A stretch of DNA of 64,000 bases. Origin: Thalassotalea profundi. GTDB taxonomy: Bacteria > Pseudomonadota > Gammaproteobacteria > Enterobacterales > Alteromonadaceae. Positions 52,107-62,399 of the stretch are shown here, one piece after another. Each line of letters opens with the position of its first letter. Position 1 is the first letter of the stretch. The translations under genes were made by a program, and so were the position numbers. Under the pieces are notes generated by a model that worked only from the letters and a program-made list of their open reading frames with translations, did no database searches and was not told the DNA's origin. Location: positions 1-64,000 of the forward strand of contig NZ_BNAH01000010.1 of the NCBI RefSeq assembly GCF_014653195.1, given 5' to 3'.

Positions 52107-53624
52107 CTATCCAAAGAGCTTTTTAATAAATGAAGGCGTTTTTTCTGTCGTTTTTCTATCGATTAATGCAGAAAAACTATCCAGACTTGGATACGTGATA
52201 TTTAAATTTGCATGACTAAAGTCACCACAAGCAGGATCGAAACGGTATTCCTTGCTCCATGCTTCTATATTTTCAGTAACTTGATTGATCGCATCAACAA
52301 CAAACGCCACTTCTTTATCAGTCATAGTCGGATGAAAAGATGCTCTTACCCATCCTGGTTTCCCTGCAAAATCACCTAAATCTATTTGCTGAGTGATTTT
52401 AGAGGAGGTATCTTGATCAACATTTAATAAAATATGTCCATATGTACCTGCACAAGAACAGCCACCTCGAGTTTGTATACCAAACTTATCATTCAATAAC
52501 CGAACGACAAGGTTATAATGAACATCTTTAACATAGAAAGAAACAATAGCTAAACGGTCACGAATACTTGGTTCCAACATGACAACACGTTCATTTTCAC
52601 TTAACTTATCCATGACGTAATTCGTAATTTCTTGTTCACGTAAAGCAATATTATCGACCCCCATAGCATCTTTAACTTTAATCGCCAGTGCCGTTCTTAT
52701 ACATTGTATAAATCCTGGTGTACCACCATCTTCTCGCATTTCAATATTGTTAAAAAAGCTATGCTTTCCCCAAGGATTAGTCCATGTTACCGTGCCGCCA
52801 CCAGGGTGATCTGGAACTCTATTTTTATAGAGAGCCTTATTAAACAATAAAACGCCAGAACTCCCAGGGCCCCCTAAAAATTTGTGGGGTGAAAAATAAA
52901 TAGCATCTAACGCTTGTTTAGCATTTGTAGGGTGCATATCAATATCTACGTAAGGTGCAGAACAAGCAAAATCAACGAAGCATAAGCCACCATGGTCATG
53001 CATAATCTCAGCTAGCTGGTGGTATGGTGTCTTTATCCCCGTGACATTTGAACATGCGGTAAAAGAGCCTATTTTAACTTTACGCTCTGCATATTTTTCT
53101 AAAAGGTGCGCTAAGTGATCTAATGAGGGTAAACCTTTATCATCAGGATCAACAATCTCTAGGGTCACATCACATTCATACCATGAGGTTTGATTTGAAT
53201 GGTGCTCCATATGAGTAATAAAGACAACTGGTTTATCTTCATCAGAAAAGTGAACCTGTGATTGCATTCGCTCAGGAATGCGCAAGCCAAGTAAACGTTG
53301 AAATTTATTAATTACCCCTGTCATACCGGCATCTGCCGTTATTAAAATATCGTTATCGCAGGCATTAACATGTTTTTTTATGATTTTTTGTGCGTCATGA
53401 TACGCATGTGTCATCGCACAACCCGTTAAACTTGTCTCAGTATGAGTATTGGCAACATAAGGCCCTAAGACCTTTACAATATAATCTTCAACTGGCTGAT
53501 AAAGTCGACCACTTGCCGTCCAGTCTGCATAAACGATTCTGTGCTCAACGCCATTAATAAGATGTGTTAATTCTTGACCAATAATATGACGACGAAATTG
53601 TGAAAAATAATTCTCTAAAGACAT
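52107..53624 (-). CDS. Class V aminotransferase (cysteine desulfurase-like)
   Basis: 505 aa, longer than IscS/SufS (~400). The PLP-binding Lys is in SPHKFLGGPGSSGVLLF, and HMEHHSNQTSWYEC provides the stacking His region. A Cys-containing loop TRGGCSCAGTYGH sits where desulfurases keep the catalytic Cys, here as CSC. The extra ~80 C-terminal residues are not typical of SufS. It may be a cysteine desulfurase or selenocysteine-lyase-like enzyme; no Fe-S assembly genes are adjacent. Function beyond the PLP fold is uncertain. Confidence 0.82.
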   Translation of the reverse strand: MSLENYFSQFRRHIIGQELTHLINGVEHRIVYADWTASGRLYQPVEDYIVKVLGPYVANTHTETSLTGCAMTHAYHDAQKIIKKHVNACDNDILITADAGMTGVINKFQRLLGLRIPERMQSQVHFSDEDKPVVFITHMEHHSNQTSWYECDVTLEIVDPDDKGLPSLDHLAHLLEKYAERKVKIGSFTACSNVTGIKTPYHQLAEIMHDHGGLCFVDFACSAPYVDIDMHPTNAKQALDAIYFSPHKFLGGPGSSGVLLFNKALYKNRVPDHPGGGTVTWTNPWGKHSFFNNIEMREDGGTPGFIQCIRTALAIKVKDAMGVDNIALREQEITNYVMDKLSENERVVMLEPSIRDRLAIVSFYVKDVHYNLVVRLLNDKFGIQTRGGCSCAGTYGHILLNVDQDTSSKITQQIDLGDFAGKPGWVRASFHPTMTDKEVAFVVDAINQVTENIEAWSKEYRFDPACGDFSHANLNITYPSLDSFSALIDRKTTEKTPSFIKKLFG

Positions 53625-53835
53625 AATAAATGCTAAAAAACGACTAAAGTATATTTAAATTCTAACAAAAGGCTTTTTTTAAGCAATTAATAACCAATAT
53701 TTAAAAATTAAAAGCAATATAATTCTAATTTGAAGAAAAATATGAAATTTACATATTGATTCGTTGTGTTAAATACAGTTTTTTTGAAAAACCATTTCAA
53801 GTCAAAACCAACCAAAAAAATTTTGTTTGGAAAAA

Positions 53836-54855
53836 CTAAGATTGGACCGTATTTCTTCCCTTTTCCTTGGAGTAATACAATAAATTATCTACTCGCTGAA
53901 ACAACTCATCTAATGTATCACCTAACTTATATTGTGAAACACCAAAACTACAGGATACAGAAATATCATCACTCATTTTATTTTCATTAATAAGTGCTTT
54001 AAGTTTCTCACAAGCAATATGAGCTTTCTCACGACAAAGTTCAGGAAATATAATAACAAACTCATCTCCCCCCCACCGAGCAAGAAGATCTACATCTCTG
54101 ATATTTGCGGAAACCAATTCACTTAGATGACATAAAATACGATCTCCTACTTTATGTCCATAGCTGTCGTTGATTTCTTTAAAATGATCAATATCAAAAA
54201 TAACTAATGACAACGCATGATGATAACGATTGGCACGCAGGACTTCTTGCTCTAATTCATTTTCAAATTTATTTCGGTTAGCCACTTTCGTTAATGAATC
54301 AATATTGGAGATAGATTTTATTTCAATAAGCTTTTTTTCAAGTAATTTATTTTTCTTTTCAAGCTGTTCGGCTTTCTTTCTAACTATTTTTTCAAGGGTG
54401 AGATTCCCCTCTTTCAGCAACTGGTTTTGATGACTGTATTCAAGTTCGATAGATTTTTGTTTATCAATATTATGATGAGCACCTATCATTCGTGCAACAC
54501 TACCATCTTGGTTAAACTCAATAGCTTTTCCGCGATCAACTATCCATAAGTAAGAACCATCAGACTTCCTACAGCGGTATTGAATTTCGTAGTGATCCAA
54601 CTTTCCATAAAGGTAAGACTCAAAATGTTTCATCACTCTTGAGTAATCATCGGGATGAATGATATTTTCCCAAGTAAAGACGTCATTTTTACTATAATCT
54701 ATTTCGTATTCAAGCATACGAAACCAACCCGGACTTCGTGTTACTTGACCTGTATTGCTATTCCAATCCCACACCCCCTCAACGATTAACGCTAATATTG
54801 AGTTTAAAGTGTTGTCGGATTGTTCAACTGTTTGATGTTTATAGATGTTTTCCAT
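53836..54855 (-). CDS. PAS-GGDEF diguanylate cyclase
   Basis: 339 aa, no membrane segment. An N-terminal PAS domain (about 20-135: VEGVWDWNSNTGQVTRSPGWFRMLEY, with QYRCRKSDGSYLWIVDRG) is joined by a coiled coil (about 140-185) to a GGDEF domain with the intact WGGDEF active site (about 267-272). It should make c-di-GMP in response to a signal sensed by the PAS domain, possibly haem, flavin or a small ligand. I see no RxxD inhibitory site immediately before the motif. It stands alone upstream of ung on the same strand. Confidence 0.92.
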   Translation of the reverse strand: MENIYKHQTVEQSDNTLNSILALIVEGVWDWNSNTGQVTRSPGWFRMLEYEIDYSKNDVFTWENIIHPDDYSRVMKHFESYLYGKLDHYEIQYRCRKSDGSYLWIVDRGKAIEFNQDGSVARMIGAHHNIDKQKSIELEYSHQNQLLKEGNLTLEKIVRKKAEQLEKKNKLLEKKLIEIKSISNIDSLTKVANRNKFENELEQEVLRANRYHHALSLVIFDIDHFKEINDSYGHKVGDRILCHLSELVSANIRDVDLLARWGGDEFVIIFPELCREKAHIACEKLKALINENKMSDDISVSCSFGVSQYKLGDTLDELFQRVDNLLYYSKEKGRNTVQS

Positions 54856-55024
54856 AACCTAAACGATTATCCTTAGTAAGTATGATTCTCAGCCTTTACT
54901 TAGGCTCATATTGTAAATATCAATCTGTAATAAAAGAAAGACCCTCTTTAAAAGTAGCATAAATTTTAACCATTGAAAGTTTTTACGGTGTGATCTGTTA
55001 AAATAGCATTAACCAAAGATTAAT

Positions 55025-55711
55025 CTATGACAGACACCAGTTAATTGACTTAATACCATGTTGTTCAAGCCAGTTATTGGCTTTAGAAAAATGCTGACAA
55101 CCAAAAAAACCACGATACGCAGACAATGGAGATGGATGTGGACCACTTAACACATAATGTTTGTGGCTATCTATATGCTTACCTTTCTTTTGTGCATGAC
55201 TTCCCCATAACATAAAAACACAACCTTTATTATTAACATTAATAGCATCAATAATTGCATCAGTAAATGTTTCCCATCCTAGTTTAGCATGGGAATTCGC
55301 TTGCCCTTGCTTTACCGTTAGCACAGTATTTAATAATAATACGCCTTGCTTAGCCCAAGCGGTTAAGTTGCCATGTTCAGGCGTTTTAAAGTTATTAATA
55401 TCTTGGGTTAACTCTTTATAAATATTAACTAACGATGGTGGTGTTTTTGTGGGTGATTGAACTGAAAATGCAAGTCCATGAGCTTGTGGCTGTCCTTCCT
55501 GACCAACACCATGGTAAGGGTCTTGTCCTAAAATTACAACTTTTACATTGGGTAAATCACAATATTGAAAAGCAGAAAAAACGTGTTCTTCTTCTGGAAA
55601 AATCACTTGAGCATTTGCTCTTTGTTGTTTGATATCTGTTTCTAATTTTTTAAAATACGCTTTATTTTGTTCTTGTTCTATGACAGATTGCCAACTCGGA
55701 GGAATTTTCAT
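55025..55711 (-). CDS. ung: Uracil-DNA glycosylase
   Basis: 228 aa, the family size. It removes uracil from DNA. The catalytic water-activating Asp is in ILGQDPYHG, and [16 protein letters not shown] and [19 protein letters not shown] complete the family motifs. It follows the thrC terminator and has 86 upstream bases that could hold a promoter. Confidence 0.97.
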   Translation of the reverse strand: MKIPPSWQSVIEQEQNKAYFKKLETDIKQQRANAQVIFPEEEHVFSAFQYCDLPNVKVVILGQDPYHGVGQEGQPQAHGLAFSVQSPTKTPPSLVNIYKELTQDINNFKTPEHGNLTAWAKQGVLLLNTVLTVKQGQANSHAKLGWETFTDAIIDAINVNNKGCVFMLWGSHAQKKGKHIDSHKHYVLSGPHPSPLSAYRGFFGCQHFSKANNWLEQHGIKSINWCLS

Positions 55712-55750
55712 TTTAAACCTTAAATAGCGTTTGTAATTATACTAAGCAAA

Positions 55751-55775
55751 AAAGAGCAGCTTAAAGCCGCTCTTT
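55751..55775 (-). terminator. Terminator of the thrABC operon
   Basis: AAAGAGCAGC pairs with GCCGCTCTTT with one mismatch. On the minus strand it is followed by TTTTTTGC. It lies 22 bases past the thrC stop. Confidence 0.85.
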
Positions 55776-55797
55776 ATATTACGCTCAAAAAATGTAA

Positions 55798-57090
55798 TTA
55801 ATTCCCAGCGATTAGGTAAGCTCTCATATCAGCAAAATTTACTGCCATATCTTCAGATAGAATAGACTCACTAGCACAGTCAGCTAATTCTTTGGGTAAG
55901 CCAATTGGCTGACCTAAGGTACTTTCAACCACATCTTTAAATTTAGCTGGATGTGCTGTTCCTAAGAACACTCCAAATTCATCATCATTAGCATTATATT
56001 GCAATGCTTTATACGCTACAGCTGCGTGTGGTTCGCTGATATAACCTAATTTTGCTAGAGAAATAACCGTCATTTGTGTTTGTTCTTCATCAATTGATAC
56101 TGAGCTAACACAGCCTTCTTCAACGATGCCTGATTTAAGCATATGTTCAACTCGAGGCCAATTGTTAGGATTACTCACATCCATTGCATTAGACATAGTA
56201 GCCACAGTTTCATTTGGCGACCATTCACCGGTTTTTAAGTAGCGCGGAACCGTATCATTAGCATTAGTTGCCGCAATAAAGCGTTTAATCGGTAACCCCA
56301 TGGCTTTTGCAAATAAACCAGCAGTTAAATTACCAAAATTGCCACTTGGTACTGAAAAAACAATATTTTCTAACGCTTTACTGCCTTTTTGACGATACAG
56401 CTGTGCTACGGCTTCAAAGTAATAACAAATTTGGGCTAATAAGCGACTAATATTAATTGAATTAGCCGAGTTTAAACCGATAGTTGCTTTTAGTTCATTA
56501 TCATCAAAAGCTTGCTTAACTAACGATTGACAATCATCAAAGCTACCATCTATCGCAAGGGTTTCAATATTACCACCTAAGGTGGTAAACATTTTTTCTT
56601 GTAGTAAGCTAATTTTTCCTTTCGGATACAAAATAACCACACGAATATTAGCAATACCATGAAAAGCATGAGCAACTGCAGCCCCGGTATCACCTGATGT
56701 CGCAGTTAAAATTGTGATTTTTTTATCTTTGCTAAACGCTTGTAAACATTTAGCCATAAAACGCGCACCAAAGTCTTTAAAAGCAAGTGTTGGTCCATGA
56801 AATAACTCTAAAATGGCACGATTTTCACTAATAGGCTGGACCTGAGCTGGAAAATTAAACGCTTCAGTAACAATCTCTAATAGCTCTTTTTTCGTTAAAT
56901 CATCACTAACATAGGGATATAGTACTTTAACACTACGTTCAACCGAAGGCATTGCTAATAACTCTTCGATATTATCCAAAGTAGGAACATTTTCAGGAAA
57001 AAATAACCCTTGATTACGCCCCAACCCCTGCTTAACAGCACCTGCAAAACTTACTACTTCATCATTTTCTTTTAAATTATAAAATTTCAC
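55798..57090 (-). CDS. thrC: Threonine synthase
   Basis: 430 aa. It is a PLP enzyme converting O-phosphohomoserine to threonine. The PLP Lys lies in GPTLAFKDFGARFMA, and TSGDTGAAVAHAFHG and SVPSGNFGNLTAG bind substrate and phosphate. It is the last gene of thrLABC, 33 bases after thrB, and ends before a good terminator. Confidence 0.97.
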   Translation of the reverse strand: MKFYNLKENDEVVSFAGAVKQGLGRNQGLFFPENVPTLDNIEELLAMPSVERSVKVLYPYVSDDLTKKELLEIVTEAFNFPAQVQPISENRAILELFHGPTLAFKDFGARFMAKCLQAFSKDKKITILTATSGDTGAAVAHAFHGIANIRVVILYPKGKISLLQEKMFTTLGGNIETLAIDGSFDDCQSLVKQAFDDNELKATIGLNSANSINISRLLAQICYYFEAVAQLYRQKGSKALENIVFSVPSGNFGNLTAGLFAKAMGLPIKRFIAATNANDTVPRYLKTGEWSPNETVATMSNAMDVSNPNNWPRVEHMLKSGIVEEGCVSSVSIDEEQTQMTVISLAKLGYISEPHAAVAYKALQYNANDDEFGVFLGTAHPAKFKDVVESTLGQPIGLPKELADCASESILSEDMAVNFADMRAYLIAGN

Positions 57091-57123
57091 TCTAAAATCC
57101 TATCAAACTTATTCAATATAATG

Positions 57124-58128
57124 CTATGTGTCAGTATTTAATACACAGGCACCTTGACTATCTACCTTACAAACATGAACAAAACCGTAGTTATTACCAT
57201 CAGCCTCTGTTTGTAAATAATTATTTGTTAACCATTGTTCAAATTCTTTAGCTTTATCTTCATCATCAACAACACAAAACAACGTTGGCCCTGACCCTGA
57301 AATTCCAACAGCTAAACTTCCCTGCGATAATAGATATTGCTTTGCTTCTGCAAATTTTGGTAATAAATGCTGACGGTAAGGTTCTGCCACCACATCAGTT
57401 AATACCGAGAAAGCTTGCACTTTATCATTACGATGACACGCATCAACAAAAGTCGCTAAGTTCTGTCCAAAATGAATTAAGTCTGCTCGGCTATATTCTG
57501 GAGGTAACACTTCGCGTGCAGCTTTAGTTGAAACTGAGATACCAGGATAAGCCATTACATAAAAGCAATCATCAAATTGTGGCAAGTTACGACTAATTAT
57601 ATCGGCATCAGGTACCATTAATTGCATACCGCCTAAATAGCAAGGCGCAACATTATCATAATGTAAACTACCACTAATTTGCGCTTCCATTTCGCCCATC
57701 ATTAACAGCATCTTTTTTCGATCAAATCCTGTTTGATTATATTGCTGATAAAACTGATTCAAGGCTTCAAGTGCCGCGACAACTGAACAAGCACTAGACC
57801 CTAAACCGCTACCAACAGGCATTTTTTTATCCAAAGTTAGCGCAAGTTTTTCAGTTTTATAACCAGCTTCAGCCATTGCTTTATTAAACAACAAGAGGCA
57901 ATGCCAAACTATATTATCTTTTACATCCCCAGGTAGTTTTTTCGCAAACTCACCCACAACCGTTAAACTGTCTTCATCTGCTAGAACAATAGAGACTACA
58001 TCGCCCAATAATGTACCATCAATAGGCTTCACACCAAGCCCTAGCACATCGAAACCAACGCTAACATTACCGATAGAAGCCGGAGCAAAAACAGATACAC
58101 CGTCTAGTTTTGACATTAATTGTGACAT
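57124..58128 (-). CDS. thrB: Homoserine kinase
   Basis: 334 aa from the ATG at 58128, which overlaps the thrA stop as TAATG. Further starts at 58116 and, upstream, 58146 exist; the overlap argues for 58128. It phosphorylates homoserine. The GHMP fold has VFAPASIGNVSVGFDVLG and the phosphate loop MPVGSGLGSSACSVVAAL. Expression is probably coupled to thrA translation. Confidence 0.96.
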   Translation of the reverse strand: MSQLMSKLDGVSVFAPASIGNVSVGFDVLGLGVKPIDGTLLGDVVSIVLADEDSLTVVGEFAKKLPGDVKDNIVWHCLLLFNKAMAEAGYKTEKLALTLDKKMPVGSGLGSSACSVVAALEALNQFYQQYNQTGFDRKKMLLMMGEMEAQISGSLHYDNVAPCYLGGMQLMVPDADIISRNLPQFDDCFYVMAYPGISVSTKAAREVLPPEYSRADLIHFGQNLATFVDACHRNDKVQAFSVLTDVVAEPYRQHLLPKFAEAKQYLLSQGSLAVGISGSGPTLFCVVDDEDKAKEFEQWLTNNYLQTEADGNNYGFVHVCKVDSQGACVLNTDT

Positions 58129-60584
58129 TAGTGCTGTTGCTCCCATGCTAATGTTCTTAATAAATCACCAAATACACCTGCGGCAGTTACCTCTGCACCG
58201 GCACCATACCCCCTTAACACAAAAGGCAATGGTTGATAGTAGCGACTATGAATAGCAAGAGCATTCTCTCCATCTTTAATACTATAAAGTGGGTGTTCAA
58301 CACCAACAGCTTCAATAGACACTCGACATTTACCTTCGATGATATTACCAATGTAACGTAATACTTTACCTTGTGATTTAGCCTCTTCAACCCGTTGTGA
58401 AAATTCTTTATCTAGCAAAGTCAAATTAGCCATAAAAGTTGGAATATCACCACTATCATCAAACCCCTTAGTTAATACTGGTTCAATTTCAATATCTGAT
58501 AACTCTAACTTCATGCCCGCTTCACGCGCCATAATTAATAATTTACGCGCAACATCCAAACCACTTAAATCATCTCTAGGGTCAGGCTCAGTAAAGCCAT
58601 TTTCTTTTGCTATTGTTGTTGCCTGCGATAAGCTCATGCCTTCGTCAAGCTTACCAAATATATAAGAAAGCGAACCTGATAAAACACCTTCAAATTGTAC
58701 CAATTCATCACCCGCTTTAATTAAACTTTGCAAAGTATCAATTACAGGTAAACCAGCACCAACCGTTGTTTCATATAAGAAACGTCGATTAGTGGATTGT
58801 GCCGCCTTTCTCAATGCTTGATAATACTCCCAAGAATCGGTGTTAGCCTTTTTATTAGGTGTTACGACATGAAAGCCTTCTTGTAAAAAGTCAACATAGC
58901 TCATTGCTAACGTTTCATTGGAAGTAGAATCAACAAGAACAGGGTTTATTAAATGATGATCTCTAACAAATTTTTTAATATTTTCTGCATTAACAGCAAC
59001 AGCTTCTTTCCCCATAAGACCTTGCCAGTTATCTAGGTCAATACCCTCAGAATCAAAAACCATCCCTTTACTATTTGCTAAACCATACACTTTAAGTGAA
59101 ATATTCTGCTCTTTTAACTTTGGTTGCTGACGAGCAATTTGGGCGATAAGTTCGCTACCAACGACCCCACAACCGACTAAGAAGACATCGATAGTAGGTT
59201 TGTGAGAGAAGAAGTTTTGATGACTCACTTTCATCGCATCAGTACACTTTCTTTTCTCGATAACAACAGAAATGCTTCGCTCTGATGAGTCTTGCGCAAT
59301 AGCAACAACATTAACACGTGCTTGTGCTAATGAACTAAAAAATTTAGCAGCAACCCCTTGCTGATGATGCATCCCATCGCCAACTAGAGAAACAATTGAA
59401 AGTTCATGTTTCAAACCAATAGGTTCAAGCAAACCATTTAATAACTCTAACTCAAATTCTTGTTTTAAACAGTTTTCCGCAATTTCGGCATCTGAAGAAT
59501 GAATACAAAAACTAATACAGTATTCACTTGATGATTGACTGATTAAGACGAGTGAAATGTTTTCACGGCTCATAGTAGCAAATACTCGACTTGCCATACC
59601 AACCATGCCTTTCATACCAGGACCTGAAACATTAACCATAGTTAAGTCATCTAAATTAGAAATTGCTTTTACTTGTTTCTTTTGGTCATTTTCATTTGCA
59701 ATTAAGGTTCCCTTAGCTTCAGGATTTCCGGTATTTTTAATCAGACAAGGAATATGATATTGCGCTATAGGACCAATAGTTTTTGGGTGTAAAACACTAG
59801 CACCAAAATAAGAAAGCTCCATTGCTTCTTGATATGATAAATAATCAAGTAATGTTGCATCTTTTATAAAGCGAGGATCAGCATTATAAACACCATCAAC
59901 ATCAGTCCAAATTTCACAACACTCTGCTTGTGCACATACCGCTAAAACAGCAGCCGAGTAATCAGAGCCATTACGTCCCAGTGTTGTCACATTACCTTTT
60001 TGATTAGTGCCTATAAAACCAGGCATTAATGAAACTTGATTTAATTGATTGTACTCTTTACCAAACACCTCTTTACACAACACAAGATCAGCTAAAGCAT
60101 TAAGAGATACATTATTAGTGTATAGAAACTTTTCTGGCTCAATCAAAGATACATTTATTTTATAGGTTTTGAGAACGGAATCTAAAATAGCCACACTCAA
60201 ACGTTCGCCGATACTAATAATAATTGCGCGTATATGATCTGGGCAATACGAAAGCATTGTTGCCCCTTTTAAATACCGACCAAGACTATGCTCCCAATTA
60301 GTGAGTACTTGCTCTGCATGTTGTGGACAAAATGCAGGAAGAGTTGCACTTAAGTCGTCAATAATAGTGGTAATAGCGCGATTAAAATGAATTAAATCAT
60401 TAGCTAACTTATCTTCGTCTGAAATATTTTCAGCCATAGCAACTAAATGATTAGTAACTCCTTGTGGAGCTGATACAACAATAGCCACTGGCGACTCTTG
60501 ACTTTTATCTTTGATGATCTCGGCAACCTGTATAAATCTATTTGCAGTTGCTAATGATGATCCACCAAATTTTAATACACGCAT
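58128..60584 (-). CDS. thrA: Bifunctional aspartokinase I / homoserine dehydrogenase I
   Basis: 818 aa, close to E. coli ThrA (820). The aspartokinase domain begins VLKFGGSSLA and contains TLGRNGSDYSA. Paired ACT domains (about 315-460) bind threonine for feedback inhibition. The homoserine dehydrogenase part starts near VFLVGCGVVGSELI (about 466) with GVLSGSLSYIFG and the FTEPDPRDDLSGLDVARK catalytic region. It is preceded by a threonine/isoleucine leader peptide and attenuator, so transcription responds to charged tRNA. Confidence 0.98.
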   Translation of the reverse strand: MRVLKFGGSSLATANRFIQVAEIIKDKSQESPVAIVVSAPQGVTNHLVAMAENISDEDKLANDLIHFNRAITTIIDDLSATLPAFCPQHAEQVLTNWEHSLGRYLKGATMLSYCPDHIRAIIISIGERLSVAILDSVLKTYKINVSLIEPEKFLYTNNVSLNALADLVLCKEVFGKEYNQLNQVSLMPGFIGTNQKGNVTTLGRNGSDYSAAVLAVCAQAECCEIWTDVDGVYNADPRFIKDATLLDYLSYQEAMELSYFGASVLHPKTIGPIAQYHIPCLIKNTGNPEAKGTLIANENDQKKQVKAISNLDDLTMVNVSGPGMKGMVGMASRVFATMSRENISLVLISQSSSEYCISFCIHSSDAEIAENCLKQEFELELLNGLLEPIGLKHELSIVSLVGDGMHHQQGVAAKFFSSLAQARVNVVAIAQDSSERSISVVIEKRKCTDAMKVSHQNFFSHKPTIDVFLVGCGVVGSELIAQIARQQPKLKEQNISLKVYGLANSKGMVFDSEGIDLDNWQGLMGKEAVAVNAENIKKFVRDHHLINPVLVDSTSNETLAMSYVDFLQEGFHVVTPNKKANTDSWEYYQALRKAAQSTNRRFLYETTVGAGLPVIDTLQSLIKAGDELVQFEGVLSGSLSYIFGKLDEGMSLSQATTIAKENGFTEPDPRDDLSGLDVARKLLIMAREAGMKLELSDIEIEPVLTKGFDDSGDIPTFMANLTLLDKEFSQRVEEAKSQGKVLRYIGNIIEGKCRVSIEAVGVEHPLYSIKDGENALAIHSRYYQPLPFVLRGYGAGAEVTAAGVFGDLLRTLAWEQQH

Positions 60585-60604
60585 TTTTTACATCCCCTAA
60601 AAAC

Positions 60605-60638
60605 AAAAAAAGTCCGTAACCTTTATGGTCACAGACTT
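60605..60638 (-). terminator. thr operon attenuator
   Basis: On the minus strand AAGTCTGTGACC pairs with GGTTACGGACTT (12 bp counting two G-U pairs, 5-base loop) and is followed by a run of seven T. It lies 25 bases after the thrL stop and before thrA, the position of a transcription attenuator. Confidence 0.9.
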
Positions 60639-60662
60639 CGATAAAATACTTTTTTTTATACG

Positions 60663-60737
60663 TCAGCCAATAACCACCAGTCGTTTGAGAATGGTAGTGG
60701 TGATAATAATGGTAATGCGGCTGATAAATAATTTCAT
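60663..60737 (-). CDS. thrL: thr operon leader peptide
   Basis: 24 aa. The product contains ITIIITTTI, i.e. four Thr and five Ile in a nine-residue run, the hallmark of ThrL. When charged Thr- or Ile-tRNA is scarce the ribosome stalls here and prevents the downstream attenuator hairpin from forming. The start ATG at 60737 is followed by KLFISR. A TTGACA -35 (plus 60767-60772) lies upstream, with no clean -10. Confidence 0.92.
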   Translation of the reverse strand: MKLFISRITIIITTTILKRLVVIG

Positions 60738-60840
60738 GCCAATAAAATGCCCGAATTGATATTTACTGTCAACCTTTATCTATGAATAAAAGGTTATAAT
60801 TTATGAATAAAATAAAGGTTAAGGTGAATATATGCTACTT

Positions 60841-61791
60841 TTATACAAATTCATCAAGTTCGTTTATTGCGAAAACTTTATTTCGACCTGCATTTTTAGC
60901 TTTATATAAAGCAATATCGGTATTTGAAATTAAGTCCTCATAGCGAGTATCAGCAGGGTTTATCACAGCGACGCCAACACTAACTGAGGCATGGATAATT
61001 TCATCCTGAAACTCTACGATCATTTCAGCAATAGATCTACGCACCCGTTCAGCAACATCTAGCGCTCCGGTCAAATCAGTTTCCGGTAAGATAATAGCAA
61101 ACTCTTCTCCGCCATAGCGTCCGAATATATCGCATGCTCTTAAAAGTGTTTGAACTAAGCTAGCAACTTTTATTAATACTTTGTCTCCGCCTTGATGGCC
61201 AAAGGTATCATTAAGAAGTTTAAAACAATCCAAGTCGAACATAATCAATGCCAAACCATGATCATAACGTCGTGCTCTTGAAAATTCTTTTGCTAAACAT
61301 TCTTCCCAATGTTTTCGATTAAAGATTTGGGTTAAGCCATCAATTCTATTAGAAAGGGCAAGCTGCTCTAATACTGTATTTAACTTTGTTTGGTAGTGAT
61401 ATACATCTGTAACATCTTCAATTAAAAGACAAATATTAGTTATTTTACTATCATCTAACACGGGTAAGAACGTACAATTTTGTGCCATATAAACGCTGTC
61501 AGTCGTTATAGGCCGGGTATGAGGTAACTCAAATAAATGATGCCGCTGTTCCCATGAACAAAAAGACTGTGTATTAAGTTCGATGACACTGGACAGCTTT
61601 CTTTCAAACCATCGACGAGGTAATTCAGGAAACACATCAAAGACACTTTTATCAATTACATTTTCAGTACTTTTGTTAGAGTGAACCTGCAAAAAGCGAT
61701 TCCACATAACAATGTTGTAATCAAGATCAAGTATCAATACACCAGTATTTATTCTATCAACTATATTAGCGCAGTAACTTTCAAGAGACAT
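60841..61791 (-). CDS. PAS-GGDEF diguanylate cyclase in a CheC/receiver operon
   Basis: 316 aa, soluble. An N-terminal PAS domain (about 8-125: INTGVLILDLDYNIVMWNRFLQVHSN) is joined by a short helix to a GGDEF domain with intact YGGEEF (about 238-243), so it should make c-di-GMP. It overlaps the cheC gene by one base and is the third gene of the receiver-CheC-GGDEF operon. The receiver may convey a signal, CheC may dephosphorylate it, and this enzyme would provide the output. Confidence 0.92.
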   Translation of the reverse strand: MSLESYCANIVDRINTGVLILDLDYNIVMWNRFLQVHSNKSTENVIDKSVFDVFPELPRRWFERKLSSVIELNTQSFCSWEQRHHLFELPHTRPITTDSVYMAQNCTFLPVLDDSKITNICLLIEDVTDVYHYQTKLNTVLEQLALSNRIDGLTQIFNRKHWEECLAKEFSRARRYDHGLALIMFDLDCFKLLNDTFGHQGGDKVLIKVASLVQTLLRACDIFGRYGGEEFAIILPETDLTGALDVAERVRRSIAEMIVEFQDEIIHASVSVGVAVINPADTRYEDLISNTDIALYKAKNAGRNKVFAINELDEFV

Positions 61792-62399
61792 TAAAAAGAC
61801 GCCAAAATACGGTCAAGCACATCAGTGATATTAACTATTGCAGACTCTGGAATAAGTAAAACCATATCGCAATTAAAAGAATAATCAGTCACTTGATAGG
61901 TAATCTTCACTTTAAGTGCAAGATCCCAGTTATACGATTGTTGTTCTATATGTTCTGAAATAGCCCCCTTATGAGAAGCTAATAATCGTGGCGCACTATA
62001 TGACATTTGGTTTTCTATTTGGCTAGCAAAAACATTTAAAAATGTTGTTGTCAAAATAGAACTCAAATCAATAATTTGCTCTTCAACCGAAAGCTCATCA
62101 GGCTCGTAACCTAATAAATCAGCCAATTTATCGGAATCCTTTGGTTGATATATCAGTAATGCTTCGCCTCGAATACCTTCATAACCAAAAAATCCCTGAC
62201 TAACAACAGCTACTGTAGTATCTGATGGATTTAATGTACCAATTAAGCTTTGTGAACTTACTTGCTCAATACTAGGGACTTTTAAATAAACAAAAGTGTC
62301 TAAATAACGCGCTAATTGATCACTCGCCTGCCCCATCGCTACATTGATAAGTTCTTGTAAACAATCTTGCTGATCTTCTGTTAAATTGAAGTTACTCAT
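61791..62399 (-). CDS. CheC/CheX-like chemotaxis phosphatase family protein
   Basis: 202 aa. It shows the CheC layout with LQELINVAMGQASDQLARYL (helix with the E...N pair of the active site) and a second, weaker copy at DLSSILTTTFLNVFASQIENQM with N. CheC proteins dephosphorylate CheY-type receivers. It overlaps the receiver gene by 4 bases (ATGA) and the GGDEF gene by one, so the three are a translationally coupled unit and the receiver next door is the likely substrate. Confidence 0.88.
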   Translation of the reverse strand: MSNFNLTEDQQDCLQELINVAMGQASDQLARYLDTFVYLKVPSIEQVSSQSLIGTLNPSDTTVAVVSQGFFGYEGIRGEALLIYQPKDSDKLADLLGYEPDELSVEEQIIDLSSILTTTFLNVFASQIENQMSYSAPRLLASHKGAISEHIEQQSYNWDLALKVKITYQVTDYSFNCDMVLLIPESAIVNITDVLDRILASF

